Below are positions 34,575 to 46,114 of a DNA stretch of 64,000 bases, piece by piece (position 1 is the stretch's first letter; each line of letters opens with the position of its first letter). The stretch lies in NCBI GenBank assembly GCA_959347315.1, contig OY365810.1:14643461-14707460 (forward strand), given 5' to 3'. Position numbers and translations under genes: made by a program. The stretch comes from Bimastos eiseni (taxonomy: Eukaryota; Annelida; Clitellata; Crassiclitellata; Lumbricidae). Below the pieces are notes generated by a model. The model saw only the letters and a list, made by a program, of their open reading frames with translations. It ran no database searches and was not told the origin of the DNA.

Positions 34575-35640
34575 CTCGGACAAACTAATCGATTAATCGA
34601 GTATTACTAATCGTTTAATCGAGTATTACTAATCGTTTAATCGATTACTAGAGGTCAAAAATAATACTCGATTGTTCGATTAATCGACTAATCGCGAATG
34701 CTCGACTGTTCGATTATTAATAATAATTGTTTGATTGTTCGATTAGTGGACCTACGCATCGCTCGATTATTCTGTGTGGCAGAGCTGCACTTGTAACTTG
34801 TGTGGAAGAGCTGTACTGTTATCACACGCGTACACAGGTGGCAGGTAGTGGAACGACCTCTGGATATAGAGGTCAGCTACGATATAAGCAAGTGAATCAT
34901 CGGGCCAACAGCGGCCGCTGACAGGGCTTCAGAGTGTAGTGTGGGATGTGGTTGGCACCCGACCTTCAATTAAAGCCATCGGCTATGCGACAGGGCAAGA
35001 CCAGGCCGCCCTTCTAAATAAGCCAGGCTAGGTTTCCCATCTGAAAGAGGATTGGCGTAAGGAAGGGCACCTGGTTATAAATCATTTTGTTCCAAACTGT
35101 TCAATGGATCCGAGAACACTTTTGAATACGTGGCTGACCCATCCCCATGAGGGATTAATTCAATCCTGAAGGAGATTAGCTCGATTATTCGATTAGATAA
35201 TAATGATAAAATAATAATGAAGCCGCAAACGGTCATATTCACACTGCATGTTTACATATACTTTATTTTCAAAGAAACTGAATTGAGACATATTAACCTA
35301 AAGGCGTCGATGTTTAAGACACCAGGTACGTGCCTCCATGTCATTGTTAGGCACGCACATACAGTAAGCTTACACAGAGTTTGAATAAAACTGTCGGCAG
35401 TCATGTAAGGCGCTATGACGTTATACATCTAATTTGCAAATAGTACTGAAACAGACAAATAATTCTTATGGCATACGCGTTATAAATAAGTTGCAGTGCC
35501 ACTTCCATGATTAGTTCATGCAGGCTACCATAACAGAGCATTCACTGAGGAACTGAGTCAATATCCCGAGTTGTGGCATTACTAGTCGTCGTAATCCAGA
35601 TAATCGAACAATTCATGCTAAAAGTCACCAATCGCCCAAA
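34575..35640. mobile_element. Unclassified insertion in unit 2
   Basis: The flanks TTGCCAACTGT.C.ATA and TTTAC.GCGTTTATTGA are contiguous in unit 3 (53815-53845). The insert begins near 'CTGGGCTCGGACAAACTAAT' with an array of TAATCGATTAATCGA words (34590-34735) and ends near 'GATAATCGAACAATTC'. Its middle (34915-35180) resembles a LINE 3' region ('GCGTAAGGAAGGGCACCTGG'). Exact ends and target duplication were not resolved. Confidence 0.5.
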
Positions 35641-37237
35641 CCTATTATTTACTGCGTTTATTGAGAGATATGTTTTACGTTTATAAGCGCCAAATACGGC
35701 GGCGCAAAAAACATTACGCGCCAGTTATAAATTTAGATGTGCAATGGCGTAGCGAGGCAAAGTGCCGCCTGGGGCGAAGGTACAAAATGCCACCCCTCTC
35801 TTTTATTTCCATCAATTTATTCTTGTGCATATCCCGCGATATGCACAAATGGGGAGATAGGCCAAGACGCCTGTTTTGAGCGTTTTCATTATACATTACG
35901 ATTATTCTATTCAGTATTCAATCCATTATACAGTTAGTAACAGCATCAGCATGCACTGTCAAAATTAAAGCTGTTTGACTAATTAAAATGCGTTATCATT
36001 TGATATAAAAATAAGAGAATAAAATAGAATAGTACAAATTAAGAAATTATAAAGCAAACAAAAGCTTTTCGATATATTTATCAATCGCTTTGCAGGCTAG
36101 ATGGAAAATTAGAAAGTTAACATAAAATTAAAATTAAATAGTAAAAATTTTATTCTTTCTCTCTATATATTGAAAAGAAAGTCGTAAATAATACCATTTA
36201 ATCATGATGGGATAGTAAGCATAATAATTAGAATAGACTAGTTACTGGTAATCTATCATACAGATTACGGATACGGTACTGTTTCATACTTTCATTCCCA
36301 CTAAATTAAGATATTAAACAGCGTGGCTATAGGCTGTATAAACTTAGCAAGGCGCAGTCCTGCTTCCTGGTACTTCCGCTATTACACGCAGCCAATTTAA
36401 TTTAATAAACGTACAAAAGTCTAAAAGTCACAATCTAAATTAATGTTTTTCTATTTATGACTAAATTTAGTGTAGACATATTTAGTCGGTGAGTTGAAAT
36501 CAAGTTTGGATGAAAATAATAAATATAAAAAACAACGCTGATGATCTTTTCGGCTGCAAGAGGACGCTACTTAATTTAATTTCACCATTACTTTCGCACC
36601 TACCGAATTAAATAAATGTAGTAATAATAATAATGTCCAAATTCTCTTTTGCGCCATGTCAGTCAGGGCAGGTTCCTGGCATAGGCGACATAGGAAGCCG
36701 CCTAGGATGCCAAATTTGAGGGCGCCGAATTTTAGAAATAGTACGGTGATGTTCTGAGGGATAAAATTGTATGATGACACAAAAAGAAATTTATAAATTA
36801 TTTATTAACAACTAGTTTTAGACTAATTTCAATTCCAATAACGATAACAATCTCTTAGCACCTAATTGAATCTCCGACTCTTTCCCTATTAATTTTCCTA
36901 TGCCAAAATCGTCTATATATTTTGCCCCAAAATTTTTTATGTGCCTCGCGCAGTGTGACCCCATATTTTTTCACATCTTACTGTTGATGCAAAGGGGGTG
37001 GGCGTCCTTATATAAATGATTGCCTAGGACGCCAAATTAAATTACCTGAGTACTACTCTGATGTCTGTGAACACTAGGCGCCATTCGAGCATTTCGATAG
37101 TACTTAAGTCGAGAAAAAAAGCTAAAAAGCATTGTGCCAGGATTAGACAAGAGCAACAATAATCTTGAATAATGCAACTTATACAAAAAATTTTTTGCCG
37201 AAAATGCCGCCCCTCAAGCCTTCTTTATTTAGTCGTG
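35641..37237. other. Patchwork of DNA-transposon remnants
   Basis: Holds 15-bp-step remnant GCGCCAAATACGGCG (35688-35725, equivalent at 53868-53905 in unit 3), a 'GGCGTAGCGAGGCAAAGTGC' end near 35747 with a possible partner 'AAATGCCGCCCCTCAAGCC' near 37202, and 'CGCCTAGGATGCCAAATT' near 36697. The rest is AT-rich and non-coding. Confidence 0.4.
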
Positions 37238-37312
37238 GCTGGGATGGGAGCGCTCCACAGTATGTTCTTAAAAGAGCGCTATATAAATACTCAGAATGAA
37301 TGAATGAATTAA
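37238..37312 (+). mobile_element. LINE 3' end fragment
   Basis: 'GGGAGCGCTCCACAG...AGCGCTATATAAATACTC' followed by (AATG)n. Matches the 3' end of the LINE at 44480-46055 (46000-46055). A shorter relic with the same tail is at about 38345-38385. Confidence 0.65.
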
Positions 37313-37458
37313 TGTATGAAGGAAGGAAGGAAGAACAAAGAGGCAGCCAACGATAGATAAAAAATTTAAAATGGAAAGAATGAATAAGACTGTTTCAGGA
37401 TATCAGTATTATGGCGGAATTAAGCATCTGATCTAAATATCAGAGAGTAACCATTCAC

Positions 37459-37578
37459 CCTGATAGATGACAGTAAAACTGGAGTTCTGGTTGTCACCTA
37501 CTGCTTCCCTTAGACGTTTGAATAACTCCGGAACACGTGCGCGCTGTAACAATTTAGACGATGACACAATACTACTAA
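37459..37578 (-). pseudogene. Gene 2 exon U, acceptor lost
   Basis: 120 nt like the other two copies, reading PELFKRLREAVGDNQNSS then FTVIYQG. The base before the exon is A where gene 3 has G (AAACAA in place of AAACAG), destroying the acceptor. The His of VHELF has become Pro. Confidence 0.7.
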
Positions 37579-37599
37579 TTGTTTGAAAGTCAGCAAATC

Positions 37600-39900
37600 T
37601 CTACATCTTTTCAATGATGCTCAGCAACAGAAAGTGTGAGATGTGCTTAGGCAAAATGTTGGGAACTCCTCAGAATTACATGTATCATTTGTTTATAAGA
37701 AGAGCACAACTGCTGCTCTTACTTACTACTAATACCACCACTCGATAGGGTTTTTAAGGAAGAGAAAGATTTTGAGCAGTGAGCAAACAATAGTAGTTGA
37801 CTCCAATTCTTTTTGATATCACAAAGCCCATGAAAGTGGTACTTTGGAGTTCAAACAAAATAACTCATAGAAGAAGATAGGGTGTGTGTTTGAAGTTAAG
37901 GAGATAGTAGTGGTTGAAAGCAGTGCGTTACCGAGGGCAGTGCCAGCGGTGATGTGAAACTGGGCGCAAATACAGAAGGGGCGCAAATTTCAGGATGGAA
38001 TAACTCTGAATTCTATGGAAAGCCTATTATCCCTAGTGCAGTTGACCGAGCAAAGTTAAGGAGTTTGAACGAGAATATGCAAGAACAATTGAAGCCTATT
38101 GAAGACTGTTGACTTGAGGCGCTGATTAATTATTGCCTGTAAACACAGAGAGTCGGCATAATCGAGGCAAGAGCAGACAAGAGCTTGTGACATGATAAGA
38201 TTGTGACTGTAAGAGCAGGCCGTGTATGATTTGTTGTCCTGATATAATAGAAACGAGATTTGCAAAGGTCTCTCATGCGGGATTGGATCACTGTCCAGAG
38301 TGACTGAGTAAATTATTTTTAAAACAGTTTATCAAACTTGACGCAGGGCGATATATAAATTTTGGGAATGAATGAATGAATAATTCAGATGTCGTGGGAA
38401 AGGTGCAATCGTGCAATTATCAATGGGACAAACTGAATTGATCTTTCCACCATATCCTACTCCAATTACGGTAAGATAAGATTTATGATTGGCTGTAGTT
38501 TAGGTAGCCAAGAATAGATACCTGGTAAGCTACCTGAAGAAAAAAATTATTTTTAAATTAGAAAAATACGTCAATTCAGCGCATCGTAGAAGAAGCGTTC
38601 TTCGACTATATTTTACTGAGCATGGAGGACGAGTAAGAGTTGCCAGTTGTAGGATGATATTTGTTTGTTGCATATTTTTATTGCTCCTCTAGTCTAATGA
38701 ATGGTAATTAATTAGAATTCCGAAATGAGGGATCCGATTGGCCACTATTAATGGATTAAAGAAATAATAACTTTCTTTATGTTATCCTGAATAGGAAACA
38801 ATTATTAAGTAATGGCCTATAGTTAGTTAATCGTGTGGTGAAAAATTAAACATAATCTATAGTAAGCCCTATGGAGGAGAAGAGCTCTAGTTGTTCCTCA
38901 TAGATTGGCTAACTTAAGAAGATGATGCAAGCACATTTGTCACGACTTCATACTTTGTTTGATAGGGTTTAAACTTCAGTAGGACAGTCCAGCTAGCTAT
39001 GTTCGAATCCCAGATTTGCCGGGAGAAAGCAGTTTGGCGGGAAATCTCTTCGCCGCCGGTCTAGAAGTCGTCCCTATTCTAAACGCGGGAAAATATCATG
39101 ATTTACAAAAGCGCGGCCGAATTGTACTCCAAGGCCTGAATAGTTATGAGTTAATTGGGCGTCGCTGCGATTCCAAACTAAGCCATGGACAAATGTCATG
39201 ACTCATGACCACTTGACCGCAAAAAGACTTGGTATTTACCGGTGATGTAGCCCAGCCCTATTCGCATTGAGGAACACCACTTAGAGTCTTAGACGAAGCG
39301 CCCGTTTATGGTTCAAACTGCGCGCTATTTGTGCACTTTACAACCTCGGTCTATCCGACAGTGGCTAGAGAAGAAGACTTGCCGAAGACCGATGACCCTT
39401 CGCTAGATGGCGACGTGGTGACGGACGCGGCAGTACTTTTAAGACGTACTTTAAGACGATACATCAAGTGTCGTGACGCATTATAATTATATCCACGCAT
39501 CTTGTAGATTTATTCGTTTCTCCGGAACCAAAATGTTTAATAATTGAAGAAACTTAACTTTTTTATTTGGACCATTCGGCTATGCCCGTCAAACCGAACT
39601 GAGATGCGAATAGTATCTGTTAACCAATGATCACATGCAAGTTACATTAGATTTGCATAATTTGCATTAATAAAAAGATAACTGTGACGGTCAAGCCATC
39701 CTGAGAGACAGTCATGAGTATGAACTGATGTGGTTTAATTTTTATTCTCAACGTCTGATCTTCACACCAAAAGTGTAGCCTACGATCAGTGTAACGTCAC
39801 TATATCAGATTTGATAAGGAGGCATACATATAGGTGAAACAGGAAGATCCAAACATATCTACCTTTTGCATCATATAACTGCCTTTGAAATGCCTTTTCC
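37600..39900. other. Duplicated non-coding sequence upstream of gene 2
   Basis: Aligns with unit 1 18900-20960 and unit 3 54430-57260. No conserved frame, no upstream exon of the RBR gene recognised. Confidence 0.45.
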
Positions 39901-39904
39901 TAAG

Positions 39905-39960
39905 TTTCCCTGAGCTCAGAAGTGCACTCACGCCTCGACGGCGTAGTGGGGCCTAATAGC
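39905..39960 (-). mobile_element. SINE fragment
   Basis: 'CTCAGAAGTGCACTCACGCC' and 'TCGACGGCG' match the 3' part of the tRNA-derived SINE family; the rest is missing. Confidence 0.6.
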
Positions 39961-41528
39961 GACATCGCCACTTATTTATAAAAATGTATTATTATCCTTT
40001 TGTTATTAAAATTGTTATTATTATTATTATGATTATTATTATTATTGCTACTAATATACATTTCAACGGCCACTTAATTGATAGCCTACTATTCGTTTAT
40101 AGCCTAATGATCTGTATGTTGGGAAAATCTGCTAATCTTGATATAGACCTACATGTTTTTCAATGAGTATGAAACCATAGTTATCAAACAATTTCTGAAG
40201 TCTTTCTATAAAACGGAACTTACCATTACTCATGACTGATGGATGTTGTCAGAACTCAAGGCTGTTTGTCTTCAGTGTTAAGCTTCAAACGATCATTGAA
40301 TCATAGCCCGTGCCTGTCTATAATAGACCATATTCATACACATAGGCCTAGTTATAAAATTATATACGGTGGCACACACGATGTTTGTATATAATAGTAC
40401 TGATTCAGTGCTTAATATGGTTGCTTTAAATTTAAATCAAAAGGTTCCCAAGTTATAGGTAATTTCATATTTCATTTTTATTCATTAAAAGCAAAGTATA
40501 TTCACGCTAGTGGTGCTTTGTCATGAAACCGCGACTGAGGTTATCCTATGTTTAATGCAAAAATAATGCAAATGGTGATTTGGTTATAGAGACAGACTCT
40601 GCGAAAGTATTCACATGTAGGCTTATATTCATACAGACATTCACACTTGATGTCACTTGCAAATAAGAAACAACTTGTTTTCGATTCTGTCGAGCATTTT
40701 TTAGAACGAATAATTACACAAATGTTTAAATTAGATTAGGCCTACCTGAAAACAATTTGGTGTGGATCCTGAAAACGTAATTATAGACTAATAGACAACT
40801 AACTAATTGCACAGACAACGCGTTAATGTCATTTATACGACATTTGAAATAATATATCTCAGCGTGTCTCTATCAGCCTTATTGCGCACTTTCTCTATCC
40901 ACAAACTTTCTTTGAATTTCCAAATAACCACGGATCATGTTACCTAAGTACCTGCTAACGGTATCGAAAGCCATCCATTTACATGTACGGTGGTTTTGAT
41001 ACAGCCATACATGTATGTGCCCACGGCTTAATCTGCTCGAACGATCGATCGATCGAGTGATTGATCATAGCACGTCACATATGAACATCATATGTACATT
41101 ACTCCAGGCATGTTACAGACCATTTCCTGCAATATTCTCGATCATAATAAAACTTAACTATGTCCTTTTCAGGCAAGGGTTAGGCCGGGAGGGCCTCTGA
41201 GTAGATATCTTTAAGGGGCACTATATCAAGTATTTTTGATTGATTTTATTGAACTCTATGTTGCAGGCGTAGGCCTGTGCATGATGTCAACAGACTTCAA
41301 AGCACTCAAAATTTCTTCTGGTTCGTGTTGTGTTGCATGCACCTTGTCGTTCAGACGTCTTAACTCTGCTATGTCAGCTGCGCTGGTTTAGAGTATTATT
41401 CAGAATTCAAATATTTGGGCGACGCTCGCGTTTGCTAAGAAAAGCGTGATCGAAATCGCGTTTTTCTTAGCTAACGCGAGCGCACCTAGTGAGTTCAAAT
41501 TAAATCCCAAGCGAAGCTGGACTGTAAT
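39961..41528. other. Duplicated non-coding sequence
   Basis: Aligns with unit 3 in two pieces (57270-57720 and 61440-62236). Between them unit 3 holds a foldback element and a LINE. No gene recognised. Confidence 0.5.
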
Positions 41529-41916
41529 TAGTTATTGCAATTCCGGACCATAATCATTTATTTGGAATTTCGGGATTTTTTTCGGTAAAATTCCGGAATT
41601 ATTCCAGAATTCTCATTGTGAACGTATTGACCAACTCATTACTGTAAATTTTCAAATAAATTTCCAACTAATTAAAATACGAATTCTATGTCTCCTTAAC
41701 TAGTAGGTCTATAATACCAAACTACTCTTGGAAGTAGCGTCGAAGGTATCACAAAGTCAATATTCAGTGACAATGGTCAAAGAAATAGATAAAAAGTTAC
41801 AAACTTTAAGAACAAGTGATATATCCTATAATCCAAGTTGTTAAATCATTCATAGTGCATCTGGCGTGCTTCTGAAAATATGAACGCTGGAAGCACATGC
41901 AGTGAGTCCAAGGTTT

Positions 41917-42001
41917 CATCACCGAGTCTGCAACCTGGAGCAGTAGGCCTATGCTAATGCATTAGCCTAGCCTACTGCTCCAGGTTGCAGACTCGGTGAT
42001 G
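41917..42001. repeat. Perfect 32-bp inverted repeat with 21-bp loop
   Basis: Arm CATCACCGAGTCTGCAACCT... (41917-41948) and its exact reverse complement at 41970-42001. Located in the hAT-like element. Confidence 0.97.
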
Positions 42002-42011
42002 TAACTTTAAC

Positions 42012-42038
42012 TTTGTAGAGAGTTAAACTCTCTACAAA
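42012..42038. repeat. Perfect 13-bp palindrome
   Basis: TTTGTAGAGAGTT, one A, then AACTCTCTACAAA. Confidence 0.97.
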
Positions 42039-42404
42039 CTTTGGAGTCATTTTAAGGACTTTATTCTGCGTTCCCGGAATAACGGTAGAAATACAGAAAC
42101 GCACGAGTCTTTTTGCGCTCAGTTCATAAACCCAATAGCGCAATTAATTATTAAAGTTCATGCCACACATGAAATATAGGGCCTACTAGGATATATCATA
42201 TTCATACATTATTATGTAAATAAAACAAAGTTTTGCATCTTGTGTTCCATGAATCATGATAATAATAGTGATAATAACTGCTATTTAAACCCAAAATTTC
42301 ACTTCCAAAATTCCGGATTTCGTGCTTGAAAAATTCCGGAATTTCGGTATTTATAAAAGACCGGAATTTCCGGAAATTCGGAAATTCCGGAATTTTAATC
42401 TCTG

Positions 42405-43670
42405 ACTGTAACGCAAGGAGGCCTACCAATATTCTGAGCTCATTATTCTATGGTCGAATAAGAATAATTCAAGGACAATTTTTCAGTTAAATTTCTAATT
42501 AATCGCGAAGTCTAATTGATTATCATATAATAAGCTCAGGGGCCGTCCATAATGACGTCACGCAATTTTGGACGCAATTTTGCCCCATCCCGCTTTATCA
42601 CACTTCGTCGCAAAAGTCGTGACTCCCCGTAAAAACCAGATGTCCAGAATTTTACATGTAAATTTCTTAGAAATCTAAATAATAATGATAACGTCAAAAT
42701 ACTTCAAATTATATGGTAGAACGAAGAAACACGGAGAAGGTATAACAATTACACCAATTATGTATTACACGAGATGAAAAACTCCGGTAGAATCATCGCA
42801 TTTAGAAATATGTTTAACAACAATAACTTTAAGCAATACAAGCTTCTCCCACGCAGAAGCAAAATGGTCCCTCACGGAATAAATAGGAAGAGCTTGAATC
42901 TCATCATCCTATTCAATAAATATTCCAGATCCAGCCCTTCTTCGTCTATCCAATAAACACTCTCTCCATTTTCTTCACTTGCACTTACAACCATTAGTTC
43001 ACTTTGCCGACGTGTAGTGACATTTTGTGTCATGATGCGTTTTGGCGGTAGGCCTACATGTATATATGATTCAGGACTGCTTGTGTGTTACATAATGGGC
43101 CTCTGAATGGCTGCCTCACATCCAAAGCCTTAAAATTGACACAAACCGTAAAAGTAAACAATACAGAGATTAAGAATACAACTAGGCCTATAGGCTAATA
43201 ATTAGTGTTCTTAACATCATTATAGGCCAGTGCAGAGAATGGTTATTCTGTGAGAGGCTCTAAGTAAATCTAAAAATAGGCATACTATAAAATATTATGA
43301 AAGCAAAAACTACCGAAATGTTTCAAACGGCCACACTTGATATTGTGCTCAACGTATAGTCTACGTGACTTCTAAGCGCGTGCACGCCTGCTCGATAGGT
43401 AAACACAAGACGTTTCAACTTGAACTTTAGTTCAGAGCGTTCACTGAGGCTATCGCAATGTACAATGGTGCTCATTGACGTACCTACATTACAACATTTG
43501 TTCGTGAGATGTTGTACAAAACACGACAAGGAGTGAGTTACCAAAAACCACCCAAGGCAAATGTTTTCAATTAGGCCTACAACAAACATCTAATGAAAAA
43601 TAGAGGTAGAGACAGAAATATCAGAGTAGACCTATAGGCCTACCGCTCGTTGAAATTTTAGAACGTATTA
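42405..43670. other. Non-coding end of unit 2
   Basis: From 42539 the sequence 'GGGGCCGTCCATAATGACGT' looks like a widespread DNA-transposon end, but I could not define its partner. From about 43190 it aligns with the end of unit 3. Confidence 0.4.
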
Positions 43671-43673
<3 letters not shown>

Positions 43674-43737
<64 letters not shown>

Positions 43738-43740
43738 CGT
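43674..43740. repeat. (GT)n/(GC)n microsatellite
   Basis: About 54 bp of GT repeats followed by GCGCGCGCG. The Cys-Val frames here are artefacts. Confidence 0.97.
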
Positions 43741-44479
43741 CAGTGTCGTTTTACGAGCCAATTTTACAGTCTCTCTTTAGTTTCTTCCGTTTCGGTAGGT
43801 TCGTATGTCCATTGTCATTACATCTCTGTTCTGGACCTCCTCCTTCATCCAAAGCACTTGTAGCCGCTCATTCCATCATCCAGTCATACATGTAGATCAT
43901 TGTCCTCGGTCTTCCTCTTATCTATTCTATTTTCCTTCATTTTTCCTTCTATGACGTACCGTAGTAGGGAGTCGCATCTTAGTATGTGTCCAGTCCATCT
44001 CCTTTGTCGTTCTATTACCGTCTTTATCAGTGATCTTCTGTCTTTAGAGTAGACATGCTCAAGTTTGACCTTGCTAATTGTTTATATATATGTATGTATA
44101 TATATATATAGCAATGAGCAGCAATTCAAAATGAAATAGGCCTACAAATAAATAAGCTTTGCAATGGTTTACGATCGCCCGAGAGATCCAATTAAGGGAC
44201 CAAACGACCTGGCTAGTTAGGGCCACCCCGTAATGCACCGAATTGAGCAAAACCAACTTATGTCCGTTCAAGCTCTAACAAGCTGTTAGTTAGTCATTTT
44301 ATCATAACAGAAATCTTTACAATTTGCTTAACTAATCAAGACTAATATCTACTGGCGAGAAGATAACAATATAATGGAAACAAGACCATAAGCCTTCCAA
44401 ATCGAAACAGATTTGTTTTCTTTCATAGACTGATACAGCAAAGATAACAATATGCGCTGGTCACACGTACGACCATAAT

Positions 44480-46055
44480 ACATGTAGCGTGGACCACGAT
44501 ATTCTTCTTAGGCGCCTCTCTCACTCATTTCAGTCACTTGGCCTTTCTGGTAACTTCTTTGATTGGCTAGGATCTTTCTTGCATGATCGCTCCCTCTCAG
44601 TTGTTTACGGGCCTACCAGATCTCCTTGGGTACCTGCCCGTTTTGGTTTCCCCAGGAATCGGTATTGGGTCCCCTTCTTTAGCCTATATCATGTACACGG
44701 CCGACCTAGGCCTCCTTCTCGCAGCTAACTCTGCCCTAAGCCAGTCTTATGCTGATGATGTCCAGGCACAGGCCTACATGCAACGCCTGGCATCTGATGC
44801 TGCTCCCACAGTCCGAGCCATGAGCTTAGCGCTGGATATTCTTGAAGATGTCGTCGAACCGCCTGCGTCTCAACCCATCCAAGACCCAATTCATCTGGCT
44901 AGGCACGTGCCAACAGCTCGCAAAACTCAATCTTGCAGCCTTTGCCTCTATCAGCTGCGCCAGCCTAGAGTTGTCTCCCGCGCTCTCTTACCATGATCCA
45001 TTCTTTTATTGTCACTCACCTTGACTATTGCTGTGTGCTCTACGCTGGTCTCCCGGCTGGACGGTTGGAGTGCTTGGAGTGGGTCCTCAGCACGGCTGCG
45101 CGCCTCTTTGGCCGTATCCCAAAGTTCGGTCATGTAACTGATTATATGCTGGGTGTCCAGCATTGGCTACCTACCCAACAGCGGATTATGTACCGCGTTT
45201 CTGCCAGAGTTGTATGGTCTCGAGACAGTGTCTCGGTCTTGAGACGTCTCGAGACAGTTTTTTAGTGTCTCGGTCTCAGTCTCGGATGCCTGCTGTCTCG
45301 GTCTCGGTCTCGAGGTACTGTCTCGAATTTTTAGAAACTGTCTTGAAGTGAAAGTCTTGTTCTGTCACGAACAAGCGGTCTCGATAAGTTTTGAGTTAAC
45401 TGTCTTAAGGCTTTCTTAATTTATATTATTCAGAAGATAGGCCAACGACGAGAAAAAACGCGGCAATATAAAAACTATTCTTAGGAATTGGTACTATATA
45501 CATGCTAAGTTTCAAATCGAAATTACAAATGAACCTTATTACCGAAAACTGATACATTAGTATTTTACAGCATTTTATATAGGATCACTTGTCTTTTACT
45601 GTCTCGTACTGTCTTGAACCTAGTGTCTCGGTCTCGGTCTCGGCACCTCACTGTCTCGGTCTCGTCCTGGTCTTGAAGTTTCAAGTCTTGCATACAACAC
45701 TGGATTTTGCTTTGGTGTGGCGGTGCCTCCTGCTAGATACCGCCACCACGTAATTTACAAGAACTCTGTTGCTCTACCATGGGCGTGCAGGGACGACGTG
45801 CTCTCCGCTCTTCTACGCAGGTTGAACTCCATGTTACCCTCACGCGAACTACTATTAGGCAGCATCACGCTTTCTTTGTTGTTGGCCCAATGGCATGGAA
45901 TGCGTTACCATTATCGTTGCGTCTTATGCCTAAGGTTCATTCAGATGCATTTTACAGTAGCCTTAAGACGTTTCTTTTCAGCCGGGGTTGAGTTGGGAGC
46001 GCTCCTGAGTTGTAACCTGAAGGGACGCTATATAAATTTTCGCAATGAATGAATG
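44480..46055 (+). mobile_element. Broken LINE (CR1/L2-like) with a nested hAT element
   Basis: Translation in shifting frames gives LLRRLSHSFQSLGLSGNFFDWLGSF-like RT sequence (44489-44620), SYADD (RT catalytic motif, 44745-44759), SNRLRLNPSKTQFIWLGT (44850 onward), HLDYCCVLYAGLPAG, HVTDYMLGVQHWLP (45130) and, after the insertion, MGVQGRRALRSSTQ, FFVVGPMAWNALPLSLR and FYSSLKTFLFSRG to 45991. The 3' end is 'GGGACGCTATATAAATTTTC' plus (AATG)n. At least four frameshifts occur. Part of the RT and all of the endonuclease are absent. Confidence 0.85.
45205..45702. mobile_element. hAT-like MITE inside the LINE
   Basis: Ends CAGAGTTGTATG and, inverted, CAGTGTTGTATG (11 of 12). Target duplication GTTTCTGC (45197-45204) and GATTTTGC (45703-45710). 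Removing the insert restores the LINE reading from YRVSA to the following LVWRCL, which confirms the borders. The 498 bp are dominated near both ends by GTCTCG/CGAGAC words, with a unique 200-bp middle and no coding sequence. Confidence 0.85.
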
Positions 46056-46114
46056 AACAATATGCACTTGTCACACGTACGACCGTAATACATGTATGAG
46101 TATACTGTATAAGT
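46056..46114. other. Junction between LINE and next element
   Basis: Repeats sequence found before the LINE ('TCACACGTACGACC.TAATACATGTA' at 44462-44486 and 46064-46094), so this is a target duplication or a local repeat of about 30 bp flanking the LINE. Confidence 0.6.

Larger units (their letters stand above)
31358..37578 (-). pseudogene. Gene 2: UBL-RBR E3 ligase pseudogene
   Basis: Exon order U 37578-37459, M 34012-33791, F 32003-31358, as in gene 3. Lesions relative to gene 3: the acceptor of exon U is AA instead of AG; an IBR cysteine is changed to Trp (31789-31791); one base is missing near 31709; and a GAG codon has become TAG (31694-31696). The frameshift truncates the product within the IBR, so catalytic Rcat cannot be made, although the Rcat sequence downstream (31358-31663) is still otherwise conserved. 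The pattern suggests recent loss of function. Confidence 0.8.
41529..42404. mobile_element. hAT-like non-autonomous element, AATTCCGG-rich
   Basis: Target duplication ACTGTAAT (41521-41528) and ACTGTAAC (42405-42412). Ends TAGTTATTGCAATTCCGG and, inverted, CAGAGATTAAAATTCCGG match at 13 of 18; the CAG start and 8-bp duplication fit hAT. The homologous site in unit 3 is empty (GGACTGTGAGGCAAG near 62237). The subterminal regions are packed with AATTCCGGAATT palindromes, and the middle carries the inverted repeats at 41917-42001 and 42012-42038. No transposase is seen. Confidence 0.8.
28690..43660. repeat. Segmental duplication unit 2 of 3
   Basis: Colinear with units 1 and 3 (landmarks given under unit 1). 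It carries the pseudogene copy of the RBR gene. Its right end (43190-43660) aligns with 63100-63570. It lacks the hAT element at 49266 and the foldback elements at 5154 and 57732, and so provides their empty sites. Confidence 0.75.

Noticed and set aside
36660..37110. A possible element bounded by GCCGCCTAGGATGCC and CTAGGCGCC
   Set aside because: Ends do not match well and no target duplication was found; left as unassigned debris.
43675..43895. Cys-Val repeat frames
   Set aside because: Translation of the (GT)n microsatellite.
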